64,000 nt of DNA from Cryptomeria japonica. Lineage: Eukaryota > Streptophyta > Pinopsida > Cupressales > Cupressaceae. Under the pieces are notes generated by a model that saw only the letters and a program-made list of their open reading frames with translations, was not told where the DNA came from and did no database searches. The stretch is from assembly GCF_030272615.1 (NCBI RefSeq), contig NC_081407.1, forward strand, positions 102,655,897 through 102,719,896. Direction: 5' to 3'. Positions 38,001-50,130 of this stretch are shown in pieces (within the stretch, counting starts at the first letter, position 1; each line of letters starts with the position of its first letter). Position numbers and translations under genes: made by a program.

Positions 38001-41000
38001 GGGTCCTAAGGGGTACATTATACATACTAGGATGCTATAAGGGGTCATATGTGGTCCTAAGGGTCATTCATGTGTTAGAACACATGTGTTACCTCTTAAC
38101 ACTAGATATGATCCCTTAGGACACTATTAGGTCCTATGGGGTCAAATTGGGTCCTAAGAAGTGCATTATACACACTAGGATTCTATAAGGGGTCATAGGT
38201 GGTCCTAAGTGATCACACATATGTTCTTACACATGTGTGACCCCTTAGGACCACATATTAGCCCTTAGGACACTATTGGGTCCTATGTGGTCAAATTGGG
38301 TCCTAAGGGGTACATTATACACACTAGGATGCTATAAGGGGTCATATGTGGTCCTAAGAGGTCACACATGTGTTAGAACACATGCTTGACCCATTAGAAT
38401 CACATATGACCCCTTAGGACACTATTGTTTCCTATGGAGTTAAATTGGATCCTAAGGGGTACATTATACACACTAGGATGCTATAAGGGGTCATGCATGT
38501 GTTAGAACACATGCGTGATCCCTTAGCACTAGATATGACCCTTTAAGACACTATTGGGTCCTATGGGGTCAAATTAGGTCCTAAGGGGTACATTACACAC
38601 ACTAGGATGCAATATGTGGTCATAGGTGGTCCTAAGGGGTCATGCATGTGTTCTAACACATGCATGACCCCTTAAGACCACATATGACCCCTTAGGACAC
38701 TATTAGGTCTAATGGGGTCAAATCAGGTCCTAATGGGTACATTATACACACTAGGATGCTATAAAGGGTCATATGTGGTCCTAAGGGGTCACATATTATA
38801 GAACACATGTGTGACCCCTTTGGACCACACATGACCCCTTAGAACACTATTGAGTCCTATGGGGTCAAATTGGGTCCTAAGGGGTACATTATACACACTA
38901 GGATGCTATACGGTGTCATATGTGGTCATAAGGGGTCACACATGTGTTAGAACACATGCATGACCCCTTAGGACCACATATGATCCCTTAGGATAATATT
39001 GGGTCCTATGGGTTGAAATTGGGTCTTAAAGGTTGCATTATATACACTAGGATGCTATAAGGGGTTATAGGTGGTCCTAATGGTTCATGAATGTGTTATA
39101 ACACATGTGTGACCTTTTAGGACCACCTATGACGCCTTATAGCACCCTAGTGTACATGTACATTATGCATACTATTGGGTCCTATGGGGTCAAATTGCAT
39201 CATAAGGGGTACATTATACATAGTAGGATTCTATTAAAGGGGCATATGTGGTCCTAAGGGGTCACGCATGTGTTCATGCGTGACCCCTTAGGACCACATA
39301 TGACCCCTTAGGACACTATTGGGTCCTATGGGGTGGAATTGAGACCTAAGGGGTACATTTTACACACTAGCATGCTATAAGGGGTCATATGTGGTCCTAA
39401 GGGGTCACACATTTGTTAGAACACTTGTGTGACCCCTTAAGATCACATATGATCCCTTAGGACACTATTGGGTCCTAAGGGATAAAATTGGGTCCTAAGG
39501 GGTACATTATACACACTATGATGCTATAAGGGGTTATAGGTGGTCCTACGGGGTCACACGTGTGTTAGAACACATACGTGACCCCTTAGAACCACACATG
39601 ATCCCTTAGGACACCATTGGGTCTTATGGTGTCAAATTGGGTCCTAAGGGGTAAATTATACACACTAGAATGTTGGAGTCATATGTGGTCCTAAGGGATC
39701 ATGCATGTGTTAAAACACATGTGTGACCCCTTAGGACCACATATGACCCCTTAGGACACTATTGGGTCCTAAGGTGTGAAATTAGGTCCAAAGGGGTATA
39801 TTATACATGCTAGGATGCTATAGGGGTCATAGGAGGTCATGAGGGGTCATGAATGTGTTCTAACACATGCATGACCCCTCAAGATGATATATGACCCCTT
39901 ATATCATCCTAGTGTTCACATTATGCATTATTGGGTCCTATGGCGTCAAATTGGGCCCTAAGGGGTACATTATACATGTTCTAGGGATGCTATAAGGGGT
40001 CATATGTGCTCCTAAGGGGTTGCACATGTGTTCTAACACATGCGTGACCCCTTAGGACAATATATGACCCCTTTGGATATTATCAGGTCCTATGGGGTCA
40101 AATTGGGTCTTAGAATACACGTGTAACCCCTTAGCACAACATATGACCCCTTATAGAATCCTTGTGTGTACATTGTGTATGGTCTTGGGTCATAAGGGGT
40201 ATGTTATATAAACTAGGATGTTACAAGGGGTGGCATGTTCTCTTAAGGAGTCACGCATGTGTTTTAACATGTGTGAGCCCATAGCACCACAAATAACCAC
40301 TTATAGCATCCTAGTGTGTACATTGTGCATACTACTGGGTCATAAGGGGTATGTTATATAAACTAGGATGTTACAAGGGGTCGTATGTGGTCCCAAGGGG
40401 TGACCCTTTAGGGTACATATGACCCCTTAGGACATTATTGGGTCCTATGGAGTCAAATTGGGTCCTAAGGGGTGCATTATACACACTAGGATGCTATAAG
40501 AGTTGACGCACGTGTTAACACATGCGTGACCCGCTAGGACTACATATGACCCCTTAGGAAACTATTGGGTCAAATTGGGTCCTAAGGGGTACATTTTACA
40601 CAATAAGATGCTATAAGGGGTCATATCTGGTCCTAAGGGATCATGCATGTGTTAGAACACATGTGTGACCCCTTATGACCACATATGACCCCTTAGGACA
40701 CTATTGGGTCCTATGGGGTAAAATTGTGTCTTAAGGGGTACATTATACAAACTAGGATGCTATAAGGGGTTGTATGTGGTACTAAGGGGTCACGCATATG
40801 TTACAACACATTCGTGACTCCTTAGCACCACACATGACCCCTTAGGACACTATTGGGTCCTATGAGGTCAAATTGGGTCCTAAGGGGTACATTATACACA
40901 CTAGGATGTTATAAGGTGTCGTATGTAGTCTTAAGGGGTCACACGTGTTAGGACACATTCGTGATCCCTTAGCACCACACATGACCCCTTAGGACACTAT

Positions 41001-42530
41001 TGGGTCTTATGAGGTCAAATTAGGTCCTAAGGGCTATATTATACACACTAGGATGATAGAAGGGGTCATATGTGGTCCTAAGGGGTCATGCATGTGTTAT
41101 AACACATGTGTGACACCTTAGCACCAAATATGACCCCTTTGGACACTATTGTGTCCTATGGGGTAAAATTGGGTCCTAAGGGGTACAATATACTCACTAG
41201 GATGCTATATGGGGTCATATGTGGTCCTAAGGGGTCACACATGTTCTAACACATATGTGACCCCTTAGGATCACATATGACCCCTTAGGACCACATATGA
41301 CCCCTTAGGACACTATAGGGTCCTATGACATGAAATTGGGTCCTAAGTGTACATTATACACACTAGGATGCTATAAGGGGTCATAAGTGTTCCTAAGGGG
41401 TCATGCATGTGGTCTAACACATGTGTGACCCCTTATGACCACATATGACCCCTTATAGCATCCTAGTGTTTACATTATGCATACTATTGGGTCCTATGGG
41501 GTCAAATTGGGTCCTAAGGGGTACATTATACACATTCTAGGGATGCTATAAGGGGTCATATGCACTCCTAAGGGGTCACACATGTGTTCTAACATATGCG
41601 TGACCTCTTAGGTCCACATATGACCCCTTTGGACACTATCAAGTCCTATGAAGTCAAATTGGGTGTTAGAACACATGCATGACATCTTAGCACAACATAT
41701 GACCCCTTATAGCATCCTAGTGTGTACGTTGTGCATGCTATTGGGTCATAAGGGGTATGTTATATAAACTAGGATGTTACAAGGGGTCACACATTCTCCT
41801 AAGGAGTCACACATGTGTTCTAACATGTGTGACCCCTTAGGACCATATATGACCCCTTATAGCATCCTAGTGTGTATGTTGTGCATACTATTGGGTCATA
41901 AGGGGTATGTTATATAAACTAGGATGTTACAAGGGGTTGTATTTGGTCTTAAGGGGTCAAATTGGGTCCTAAGGGGTACATTATACACACTAGGATGTTA
42001 TAAGGGGTCATATGTGGTCCTAAGGGTCACCACTCAGGACCACATATGACCCCTTATAGCATCCTACTATGTACGTTATCCATGCTATTGGGTCATAAGG
42101 GGTATGTTATATAAACTAGGATGCTACAATGGGTCATATGTGCTCCTGAGGGGTCACATGTGTTAGAACACATGCGTGACTCCTTAGGACCACATATGAC
42201 CCCTTAGGACACTATTGGGTCCTATGGGGTCAAAAGAGGTCCTAAGGGGTACATTATACACACTAGGATGCTATAAGGGGTCATATGTGATGCTAAGGGG
42301 TCACACATGTGTTAGAGCACATGCGTGACCACTTAGGACCACATATGATTCATTATAGCATCCTAATGTGTACACTGTGCATGTTATTGGGTCATAAGGG
42401 GTATGTTATATAAACTAGGATGTTGCAAGGGGTGATATGTGCTCCTAAGGGTTCATGCATGTGTTAGAACACATGTGTGACACCTTAGGATTAGGCATGA
42501 AACTTTAGGACACTATTGGGTCTTATGGGG
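32015..42530. repeat. Palindromic 150-bp satellite array, about 10.5 kb
   Basis: Head-to-tail units of about 150 bp, on the order of 65-70 including truncated ones. Each unit joins a TACATTATACACACTAGG part, a long inverted repeat and a TATTGGGTCCTATGGGGTC part. The inverted repeat has arms of about 37 nt that start GGGGTCATATGTGG and meet at ACACATGTGTTAG, mirrored by ..CCACATATGACCCC. In many units the arms extend further into AGGATGCTATAA / TTATAGCATCCT. Units differ at several per cent of positions. Some are shortened, and near 40100-40400 and 41680-42430 a variant with TTATATAAACTAGGATG appears. Confidence 0.95.
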
Positions 42531-42661
42531 TCACGCGGTCATTATGAGTCATAAGGTATTATCTATTAAGGTATTATTATGCTTCATTACAATCATAAGA
42601 GGTCATTATAGTTAGAATAGATCTTAAGGGGTCTTATTGTGTCATATGGGGTCTTATATGT

Positions 42662-42885
42662 ATTTTTTTATTTTGGTAGGTAATGGGCCGAAGCCGTAGT
42701 ATTTTGAATTATTATTATTATTATTATGATTATGTTTGATTAGATTGACCCTAGACTTTCCCCATTTTTATGGAAGGCCAAGAGTCACAACTTAGAATTC
42801 ATTTTAGATGTTCCTATTGGGAATTGAACTTGGGTCTCCACAGTGAGAACCCAGTGTTTTAACCAGTTAAGCTCAACCCCTTGGA
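42662..42885 (-). mobile_element. tRNA-derived SINE with 19-bp target duplication
   Basis: It is flanked by CATATGGGGTCTTATATGT at 42643-42661 and 42886-42904, a perfect 19-bp duplication. On the minus strand the head reads like a tRNA: GAGCTTAACTGG (A box) and AAGTTCAATTCCC (B box, near GGTTCRANNCC), spaced as in a Pol III promoter. An ATT-type microsatellite (42699-42730, plus) precedes the A-rich 3' end. Length 224 bp. It sits at the right edge of the satellite array. Confidence 0.88.
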
Positions 42886-42904
42886 CATATGGGGTCTTAT
42901 ATGT

Positions 42905-43641
42905 TATACATGTGAGGATGCTAAATTGGGCCAAAATATGTTTTAAGATGTATTAAAGGATCATTCATGGTTTAATAGAGTCTTCAGTTGTTCTAGTATG
43001 TGTTCAGGTGTCCTAAGGTGTATGTATGTATCTGTATGTCACATTTATTTAAGTAATTAACCATTTAAGTACTTAATTAACCTTGTCCTAAGGTGTTGTG
43101 TGTTTGTGTATGTGTATGTCAAATTTATTTAGCTAATTAACCACTAAAAAAAATCAGCCATTTAAATGTTCAAAACTAATATATTATTAAACATTAAAAA
43201 AAATAAAGCTAAAATATTATTAAGAATTAAAAAACTAAACAACTAAAAAATAAATAAACTATAAAATTTTAATATGAAAAAAAACAAAAAAATTAATATT
43301 TTACTATTAATACATTTAAAAAACAATTTAAAAAAAAAAAATACTTACCCTTGAAACCCTTCTGACTGGATCCCTACTCCTATGCTCTCCTCACCCGCAG
43401 CTCAGTAAGTCGCTCAGTGCCAAATGAGGGGTTATGACTATTTTCTTGCTTATATAGGGTAAGGGTGTCCGACCAGAACCCTTCCGACCGGAACACTTTC
43501 GACTTCTAGCTAGAACGTTTGTGGCCGAAACCCTATTTCCATGCCAGCACTTCGTGGCTACCACATTGGTCCGATCAGAAGCGTTCTAACCGAAACCTTT
43601 GTGGTTATAATCCTTTCGGTCAGATCTCTCAGGTTAGCCCC
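42905..43641. other. Right subterminal region of the giant transposon
   Basis: Satellite remnants give way to A/T-rich sequence (43140-43350) and then a GC-richer 43360-43640 block with several (T)CCGACC-type motifs. The last 30 bp before the TIR match the right end of the small element. No gene. Confidence 0.4.
43349..43460 (-). promoter_or_regulatory. Possible leftward promoter and leader exon near the right end
   Basis: On the minus strand CCCTATATAAGC (43448-43459) is a good TATA box. About 100 nt downstream GGTTTCAAGG is followed by GTAAGTAT (43348-43341), a near-consensus splice donor with a T run after it. Together they look like a short first exon reading towards the satellite and the minus-strand gene at 31609. 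Transcription is inferred only. Confidence 0.35.
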
Positions 43642-43670
43642 AAGTGTGACACAAATTCGTACTTTTACCC
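43642..43670 (-). repeat. Right terminal inverted repeat of the giant transposon
   Basis: AAGTGTGACACA .. GTACTTTTACCC; the inverse of the left end at 26 of 29 positions. Followed directly by the CATG target copy at 43671-43674. Confidence 0.85.
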
Positions 43671-43674
43671 CATG

Positions 43675-44342
43675 TAAATCATCATATTGGTCTGGTGGTC
43701 GATCTTTGTATCGTGTGGTGTAATTTTGTAATTATGAGTTGAGGGTTTAGCCGACGTTGCTGTCAAGGTTGATGATTTGTATATATAGGTGATATTGTCA
43801 TGTAATTTGGGTGTAGAAGTTGTATCTGCATTATGAGAGAATGGTGTATGTGCGATCAAGTGATTCATCTTTTAGTGTTGTGACTAAGGAGAGATTGGTG
43901 TTGCTGAGCATACAATTGTGCTTAACTGGAACTATAATCAGACATTTGGAGATGCTATTTCTTTAGTTCATTTCTTTCGGATTGTAGTATGAATCTTATT
44001 GTAAGTCACTGAGACTTCCTTGAGGGTTGTAGCCTTCCGAGTTGCTATCTTTTTAGTAGTGAGCTCTAGGTAGTGTCTCTGAATGATGCATGTGCATTCC
44101 CCATTGTAATATTTCACATACTACTGCAGAGCATCATCTTTATGTGGGTAGGTTCCACTGGGGTTTTTCCTTTAACCAAGTTTTCCATGTAAAAAAATCT
44201 TGGTCTTGTGTTTTGTGTTTTCAAATTGCTTATCTTTATCATTGTTGTTTTTTATCATATCTGTTTTGTGGTTAAGTTAGTTGATCCGGTGAAGAATAAT
44301 TCACCCCCCCCTCTCAGTCTTCCTTCATTTTTGCTGCTAACA
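43675..44342 (+). mobile_element. Solo LTR, right half
   Basis: Continues the LTR from 13837-14424. It has the same downstream layout as the LTR at 59275: GTGCATTCCCCATTGTAATA, a GGGTTTTTCCTTTAACC..TTTTCCATGT stretch, then TTCACCCCCCCCTCTCAG and a final ..GCTAACA. It is followed by the CAACA duplication. No primer-binding site follows, which fits a solo LTR. Confidence 0.78.
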
Positions 44343-44347
44343 CAACA

Positions 44348-45194
44348 ATGATCGAGAATATGATAGTGTTAGAGAGGAGGATGAGTGCTTATAGGAGGGG
44401 AAGTTTTCTATGGGAGTGTTTAAAAGTTCTTTAGTTATGATGGGAAAAAATCTATGAATTACTTTTTTATATATCCATTTTCTGCATATCCTGCAATCAT
44501 GGAATTTCATGAGATGACAAAAAGTTCTCTTTTAAATATTCTTTGATGGATGTTCATGCCCTGTTCTAAAGCTCCCATTTTTGTATAAGCAGGGAGGATG
44601 ATGGTAAAGGTTGTAGAATTTAGCTTCACAGCCACAATTGCACTTGGTTGAAAATTTGCAAAGTCTTTTTAGAAAATCCATTTTGTGCATATCATGCAAT
44701 CATTGCAGTCCAGGACACCACATTTGTTTGCGTTGTCTATTCTTCCACATTTTGTATACATGTCTAGCAAGGCTGTTGCAGCTACACAATCTAACAAAGT
44801 TTCTTCCACATTTTACCACTGTTATTGATGTATGATTATTTTTGTTGGAAAATTATGTAGTACTTCCCTTGTTAAAGTGCAACAAACTTGTATTTGCCAA
44901 TGGTATTTTATAGCATGTAAAGAAAGAACATCACTGGTCTTTGTTGGGGTCACTAATTCTTTAAGGTCTTGCTTACTATATGTTGAAGATTTTCATGTTC
45001 CAAGAGCCTAAAAAGCTCATTTTTAGTTATTGCAATCCTTAATATACAAAAATTCCTTTGAGAGAACCACTGTAAGAGATTGGCATGAACTTAATAAATC
45101 CTTAACTTTGGGTTGATTAGCACATAATAAACCCAAAATAAATACAAACTCTTGCCAGCTGACAGAGGGATTTGCATTCTTGGCCAATACGTGT
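44348..45194. other. No gene seen
   Basis: Unique-looking AT-rich sequence. I found no motif, only short frames. Confidence 0.3.
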
Positions 45195-45320
45195 TTTGCT
45201 CCTGTCAATGACATGAATCTGGTTAGATTGTTTTGGTACTATGCAGAGGCAATGAACATACTGTTAGTTTATGAGTATGTTGAGAATGGTTCACTACATA
45301 AGTATTTGTTTACCGAAGAC
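45195..45320 (+). pseudogene. Receptor-like protein kinase fragment
   Basis: Translates to NLVRLFWYYAEAMNILLVYEYV followed by ENGSLHKYLF. This corresponds to subdomains IV-V of plant receptor-like kinases (consensus HxNLVRLxGYC..LLVYEYVENGSL). Neither the ATP loop nor the catalytic HRD/DFG parts are nearby, so it is a small relic exon. It lies beside an LRR relic on the other strand. Confidence 0.7.
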
Positions 45321-45419
45321 AACTCAAAAGTGGGGAAAACTAAATATAATAGAAGGGATGGAATCATGGAGACTAGTTGTGGAGCTCAAGGGAAACCAAA
45401 TATGTAAGGTTTGAAATCT

Positions 45420-45870
45420 AGACAGGAAAGGATTGGTGAGTGATGACATTATTACTAAGGTAGAGGTGGGAGAGGGAGGTGACGTCTAAAAGAGAAGAGA
45501 GAATTGTACCTAACAATCTAGACATGGCAAGTGCTACAAGGTTGGTAAGGGACACAACATTTTCTATCACACCATCACTTTCTATTGTTAGATTCACATG
45601 GTACATATAAAATTCTTATAAGCATCATAAATTTTGAATCTTTGACCTTGATTGCCTCATCTACATATCATAATTGTAGGAGATGTCAAAACTTTCAACC
45701 TAGACAAGTTGCCAAGCTCACTTGGAATTTGACCAGTAATATCATGAATATAGGATCTATGCCTGAAAATTTCAAGCTAGACATGTTACCAAGCTCACTT
45801 AGAACTGGACCATTAAGCCTACAAGAGAACAAGCTCAAATACTTCAATTTACCAGGTCTCTAAAAATGTG
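45420..45870 (-). pseudogene. Leucine-rich-repeat receptor fragment
   Basis: On the minus strand several broken LRRs can be read: LSLFSCRLNGPV, SELGNMSSLK, ITGQIPSELGNLSRL and LTNLVALAMSRLLGT .. LSHLYLSNN. These match the extracellular LRR pattern LxxLxLxxNxLxGxIP of plant receptor-like proteins. Frame changes and stops split it. It may derive from the same kind of gene as the relic at 49063. Confidence 0.6.
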
Positions 45871-48800
45871 AAGGGAGGGGACAAGTCAGCCTCATAGAGG
45901 TTAAGGTACTCCAAATGTTGCATTTGAAATAAAAAAGGTAATATTTGGTTACTTGAATTTGTTACTACTGCTAACAAGTAAATACCAAAGGTCTTCGGGG
46001 GTCTTCATGAGTCCTCCTTTTTCTTTTCTATTTTTTGTTCTTTTGGAAAGGTTTTTTCTCGCATAAGTTTTTTCTTCATTTATGAAAAATTGTTTGTACA
46101 TGGGAACTTAATTAGGCTTTGTTGCTAGGACTTAAATTTTGTATATTTGCATTATATTTGTACCTCCTTAGGTTGCACTTAAGGGTATGTGAGTGTGAAG
46201 GTTATGTATCTAGTTGATTCATTAATAGGGACTTATTCATATGTTAAGTTTACTTATGGCCTAGGAATCTTTCTAGAAGTCTTAGTTTTTTTATGATACC
46301 TTATCTTCTCTTCTCTTATTTACTTTTTGAGTCATAAAAATTTAATATTTGTTTTAATTAGTTGTCTGATATCATAGGATTAAGACACATGTCATGATCT
46401 TGTCTAATCCTACGAAGCACTCCTTGCCTATATAAGTAAGGCCTCTCTTGAATGTTGCATCATATTGTATTCTTGATTTGGTGGAATAACATTTTCAGTT
46501 ATTGCTTCTCACTTCTCTTGTGAAGGTTATTTGTTGTTATAGATTGTAGATTTTGAATGATTAATTCAAAAAAAATAATGTGGTCTCATGAAATACTATA
46601 GCTTTAGAATATACACATTTATTTTTAAAAGACTTTTGAAACTTTTAAATAAATGGAATTGTTAGGCATAAAGAAAAAATCCATATTTTTTTCTAGCATG
46701 CTCTTTATAATAGGGTATGGACATCCATTTAAGAGTAATGGAAAGGGTTATTTTTTTAGATATTGTAGTTGTAAATTCTTTAGTAGATACTAATGAAAAT
46801 GTGGAAACATAAATAAGATAGAACTATTTGAAAAAATGGCTCAAATAAACATGGTCTCATTAATTCCAATAATTTCTTGATATTCACATATTTAATTTGT
46901 TGAAAAACCTTTGGAAACAATCAAATAAATATAATTGGTAGGTGTGAATCCACATTCAACAACGCTAGCTAGCATCATTCCTACTTATACCAAAATGAGA
47001 GCTTTGGAAAAAAGGTATAAAATCTATCAAAGCATAGAGGAAGGGGGATTTTTATTTGATGTTGTAGACAACTTCCTTGGTAGACATGTATGCAAAATGT
47101 GGAAGGATAGACAAAGTTTGTATACTATTTGACATAATGGATTAAAGGGATGCCATATATGGGATATTCTGAAATTTGATTCACTCTACAATAGTAAATT
47201 TCGTATCATATTTACTTCCTCAAAAAATCTAAATTTAAACATCTAAAAAAAACTCGCGTGCAACCATTTTAAACAATTTAATTCTTTAGCTTAAACTAGG
47301 ATTCCTTTCAAACATTATCAAGTTTTTTAGAAGTTTGATTGAACATCCACACTAAGTTATATATTTGAAATAAATTGATTCATAATCTTTTCTTTAAAAT
47401 ATTTTTAAAAATAAAAAACTCTAAATAAAACATACAAAATAACATTATTAAATAGTCAAAAAGAAAACCAACTCTTCAAAAACATAAAAGGAATCCATTA
47501 AGGAGCATCAAATCCTCTATAAATTTAAATCCCCTTAAAAATTATAATATTTTCCCCTTCATTAGATCTAAAACATCCTTAACTCTCATGAAATCCCATC
47601 ATTAAATCCCATGTTTAAATATCATTCAAACGTGCTAATATACTTAAGCAATAGAAATTAAGATTTTACCTACTTTGAATTAAAATAGAAAAATTAAAGA
47701 CTCCATCACATAAACAACACTTTAAATCCTTCAATTTTTTTTCCAATAAAAAGATAAAATAGCTTCCATCATGGTGATCAGTGAGTCTCTAACCACTATG
47801 CATCCACAAATAATGGTAAAATAGTTAGTCACTCAAATTATACACCTCAAACTTAATCAATAATGCATGGAAAATAATAGACCATAACATGTGATGAAGC
47901 AACAACACTACATAACGACTGGTGGAGAAGCATAACTATGTATCAAAATAACACTCTAATTTTAGAGTCTAGTTGTAGACGTTTCATTTGAAGCCCTACA
48001 CACCTACATATCTATTATTCATGTGAGTGTATAACCAATGATCATGAGTATGATTCAGCCTAAAATACATAATATTGGTCTTCATCCTACAATAATTCTA
48101 CCATTGGACTTATTTATGAGGCAAGTGGGCAGTTCAATTGTCATTGAAATTTTTGTCTCCACTCCAAAAGGCTTATGCATATTTGTACTCTACTATTTGC
48201 AATTTTCCTCATAATGAGGAATATTGAATATCTTAATTTTTTAATTTAGATTTTGATTAGTTCATAGACATTAGGTCTTAAGGTAGATTTGTTGTTTATA
48301 AAAAATATTGATGTTCATAAGTTTCTTTTATGGAAGTTCTTTAAGCTAAATTTGTTTGGTGCACATGATGATTTATATTGAAGAACACTTAAGTCAATCA
48401 ACATTGATAATAACACATTTCATTTATAAATATAAAATATGGAACATTATAATTTAACTATTAAACACCTACCAATTTCAATGATATCTGCATAGAAAGT
48501 CAAGTTAGGAATTGAATATTCCACATCTCTTATTTCTCTTATTTCATTAGAATTCATTTCATTGATAAATAGGTATTTTAATTATTTCCATTAAATTTAC
48601 TTGAAGGCTTTAATTTTTTGTTTCTTTGTATTGTATGTCAAATGTTTTGGTTATTACTATGACATATAATAATTTATATATCTATATTTATGTGGACACT
48701 TATATTATTGTAAAAAATAGTCATATAATAGCTATTTATGTGTAATAATGTTTACCACTGAGCTTCAATCAAAAGAAGAGACAAAATGAATATATACAAT

Positions 48801-49062
48801 TGAATTAAATTTGAATGCCTAGTTAATTTCATGTCATGGTACTATATAAAATGCACTATTTATATTAATACTTTCTATCAAGCTCTATTTATGATAATAT
48901 TTTCTATCAATAAGTATTAAATAAAAAGAAGAAGAAAATCCTTATGCATCCACACTAAGAGAAGAGAAGGGGAGGGAATCCTTCAAGGGAAGCGGAACGG
49001 GAAGAAAATAACTTCATTAAAATATATTTTCTTGAACATTTTGATCAAGAATGAAAATAAAT
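45871..49062. other. No gene seen
   Basis: 3.2 kb of AT-rich sequence. Short frames such as 46935-47132 carry no motif that I know. No paired termini noticed. Confidence 0.3.
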
Positions 49063-49797
49063 TCATCCATGACCTTGAAACATTTGAAACGACATTTTTT
49101 GCTGAAACATAATACTCTGATAACAATTGCAAACCCAAATCCAAAGATCAATCCAATTCCCATTTCCCACCACATCTTCATCCCACTCTTCTTCACTTAT
49201 ATCTTCATCTTGTGGGAATTTTGGAGAAAGTGCCAAGGAACAACTTGTGTTGATCTGAAGTCCACAAAGATGTGCATTGTTTGAAAATGAATCACCATTG
49301 AATGTAAGAAATTGTCCTCCTATTGGTATTCTACCAGATAAATTATTATAAGATATGCTAAAATAACTCAAATATGTGAGAAGTTGTAGCTCTCCAAGAA
49401 TATTTCCAATAATATTGCTCCTTGAAATATCAAGTGACTCCAATTTCACAAGATTTCCAAAAGAAGTAGGAATTTTGCCACTAAGATGATTTCTTGATAA
49501 ATTGAGAAATTTTAGACCAATGAGGAACCCAATGCTTTAAGGAATATCACCTGAGAAGTTGTTGCCAGAGAGATCAAGACATCTAACCATTGCCAAAGAT
49601 TTTGCATACTCTAGAAATTGGCCTTTGTTGACTATTTCCATTTTATCTACATAATACATTGAACTAGAATTTGAATATTGAAGGACATCTAAGCTTTCTA
49701 TTTGATTTTTCATTGCGTTCAAGTCACTCGTACATTTGGGGCTGATTTCCGATGGCCTATCATCAGAATTTTGACTATTTTTTGTCACTGTCAACAA
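49063..49797 (-). pseudogene. LRR receptor-like protein (RLP), C-terminal part
   Basis: Plant cell-surface receptor-like protein of the Cf type. In one minus frame: a non-LRR island-like segment (YVDKMEIVNKGQFLEYAKSL), then LRRs (RCLDLSGNNFSGDIP, LKFLNLSRNHLSGKIP, LESLDISRSNIIGNI), the last repeat YNNLSGRIPIGGQFLTF, the cap NNAHLCGLQINTSC, an acidic DEDISEEEWDED and the beginning of the membrane segment (WIDLWIWVCN). A TAA at 49537 breaks it, and the frame before the membrane helix looks degraded. The N-terminal repeats are missing: sequence above 49797 is unrelated. Relic, not functional. Confidence 0.85.
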
Positions 49798-50130
49798 ATG
49801 AAGCTATCAAAAACTCATTGTCGGACATTCCAATGGTGCCATCAAATGTTGGAATGTTGACAACATCACAAACTCTTCCGATGGTGGCCATGATCGCTCA
49901 TCCGGCCAAAGAATGTCGTCGGATGGATGTTGGATTTCTGACGCTTATAGGAATTTGTAGCGACGACAACTATGACGAGTGTCTGACAATAAAATGTCAT
50001 CAGATGTTTCTTCAATTGGCATCAAAATTCTGCCGCCTGCCAAGAACTATGCACCGATGAGGATGTTGTTTGTCTAACAGTTTGGCCATCGGTGCAAAGT
50101 TGGGTTGATGTCAGAATTCCGACGGTGATT
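49798..50130. other. Segment with repeated CCGATGG/CCGACGG-type motifs
   Basis: Several short motifs in both orientations (TCCGATGG, GTCGGATGG, TTCCGACGG, CATCGGTG) cluster in 49745-50130, beginning within the 5' end of the RLP relic. Such subterminal motif clusters are typical of CACTA or hAT elements, so an insertion may have cut the RLP gene here. I did not find termini. Confidence 0.3.

Larger units (their letters stand above)
14425..43670 (+). mobile_element. Giant DNA transposon with 29-bp TIRs and CATG target duplication (Sola-like, tentative)
   Basis: Left end GGGTAAAAGTAC (14425) and right end GTACTTTTACCC (43670) are inverted repeats matching at 26 of 29 positions, with the shared inner block TGTGTCACACTT. 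CATG lies directly outside both ends (14421-14424, 43671-43674). The outside sequences join to form one solo LTR with its own 5-bp duplication, which is independent proof of the borders. The span is 29.2 kb, about 21 kb after removing the LINE, SINE and small element. Contents: a transposase gene (plus), an unknown four-exon gene (minus), a 230-250 bp repeat block and a 10.5-kb palindromic satellite. Superfamily: transposase motifs and 4-bp palindromic sites suggest Sola-like; I could not verify this. Confidence 0.8.

Noticed and set aside
32015-42530. Regularly spaced palindromic repeats resembling a CRISPR array
   Set aside because: The units are contiguous and differ only by drift, there are no unique spacers or cas genes, and the context is plant nuclear DNA. 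It is a satellite.
43541-43868. Small ORFs across the right TIR
   Set aside because: They cross the transposon/LTR junction, so they cannot be ancestral genes.
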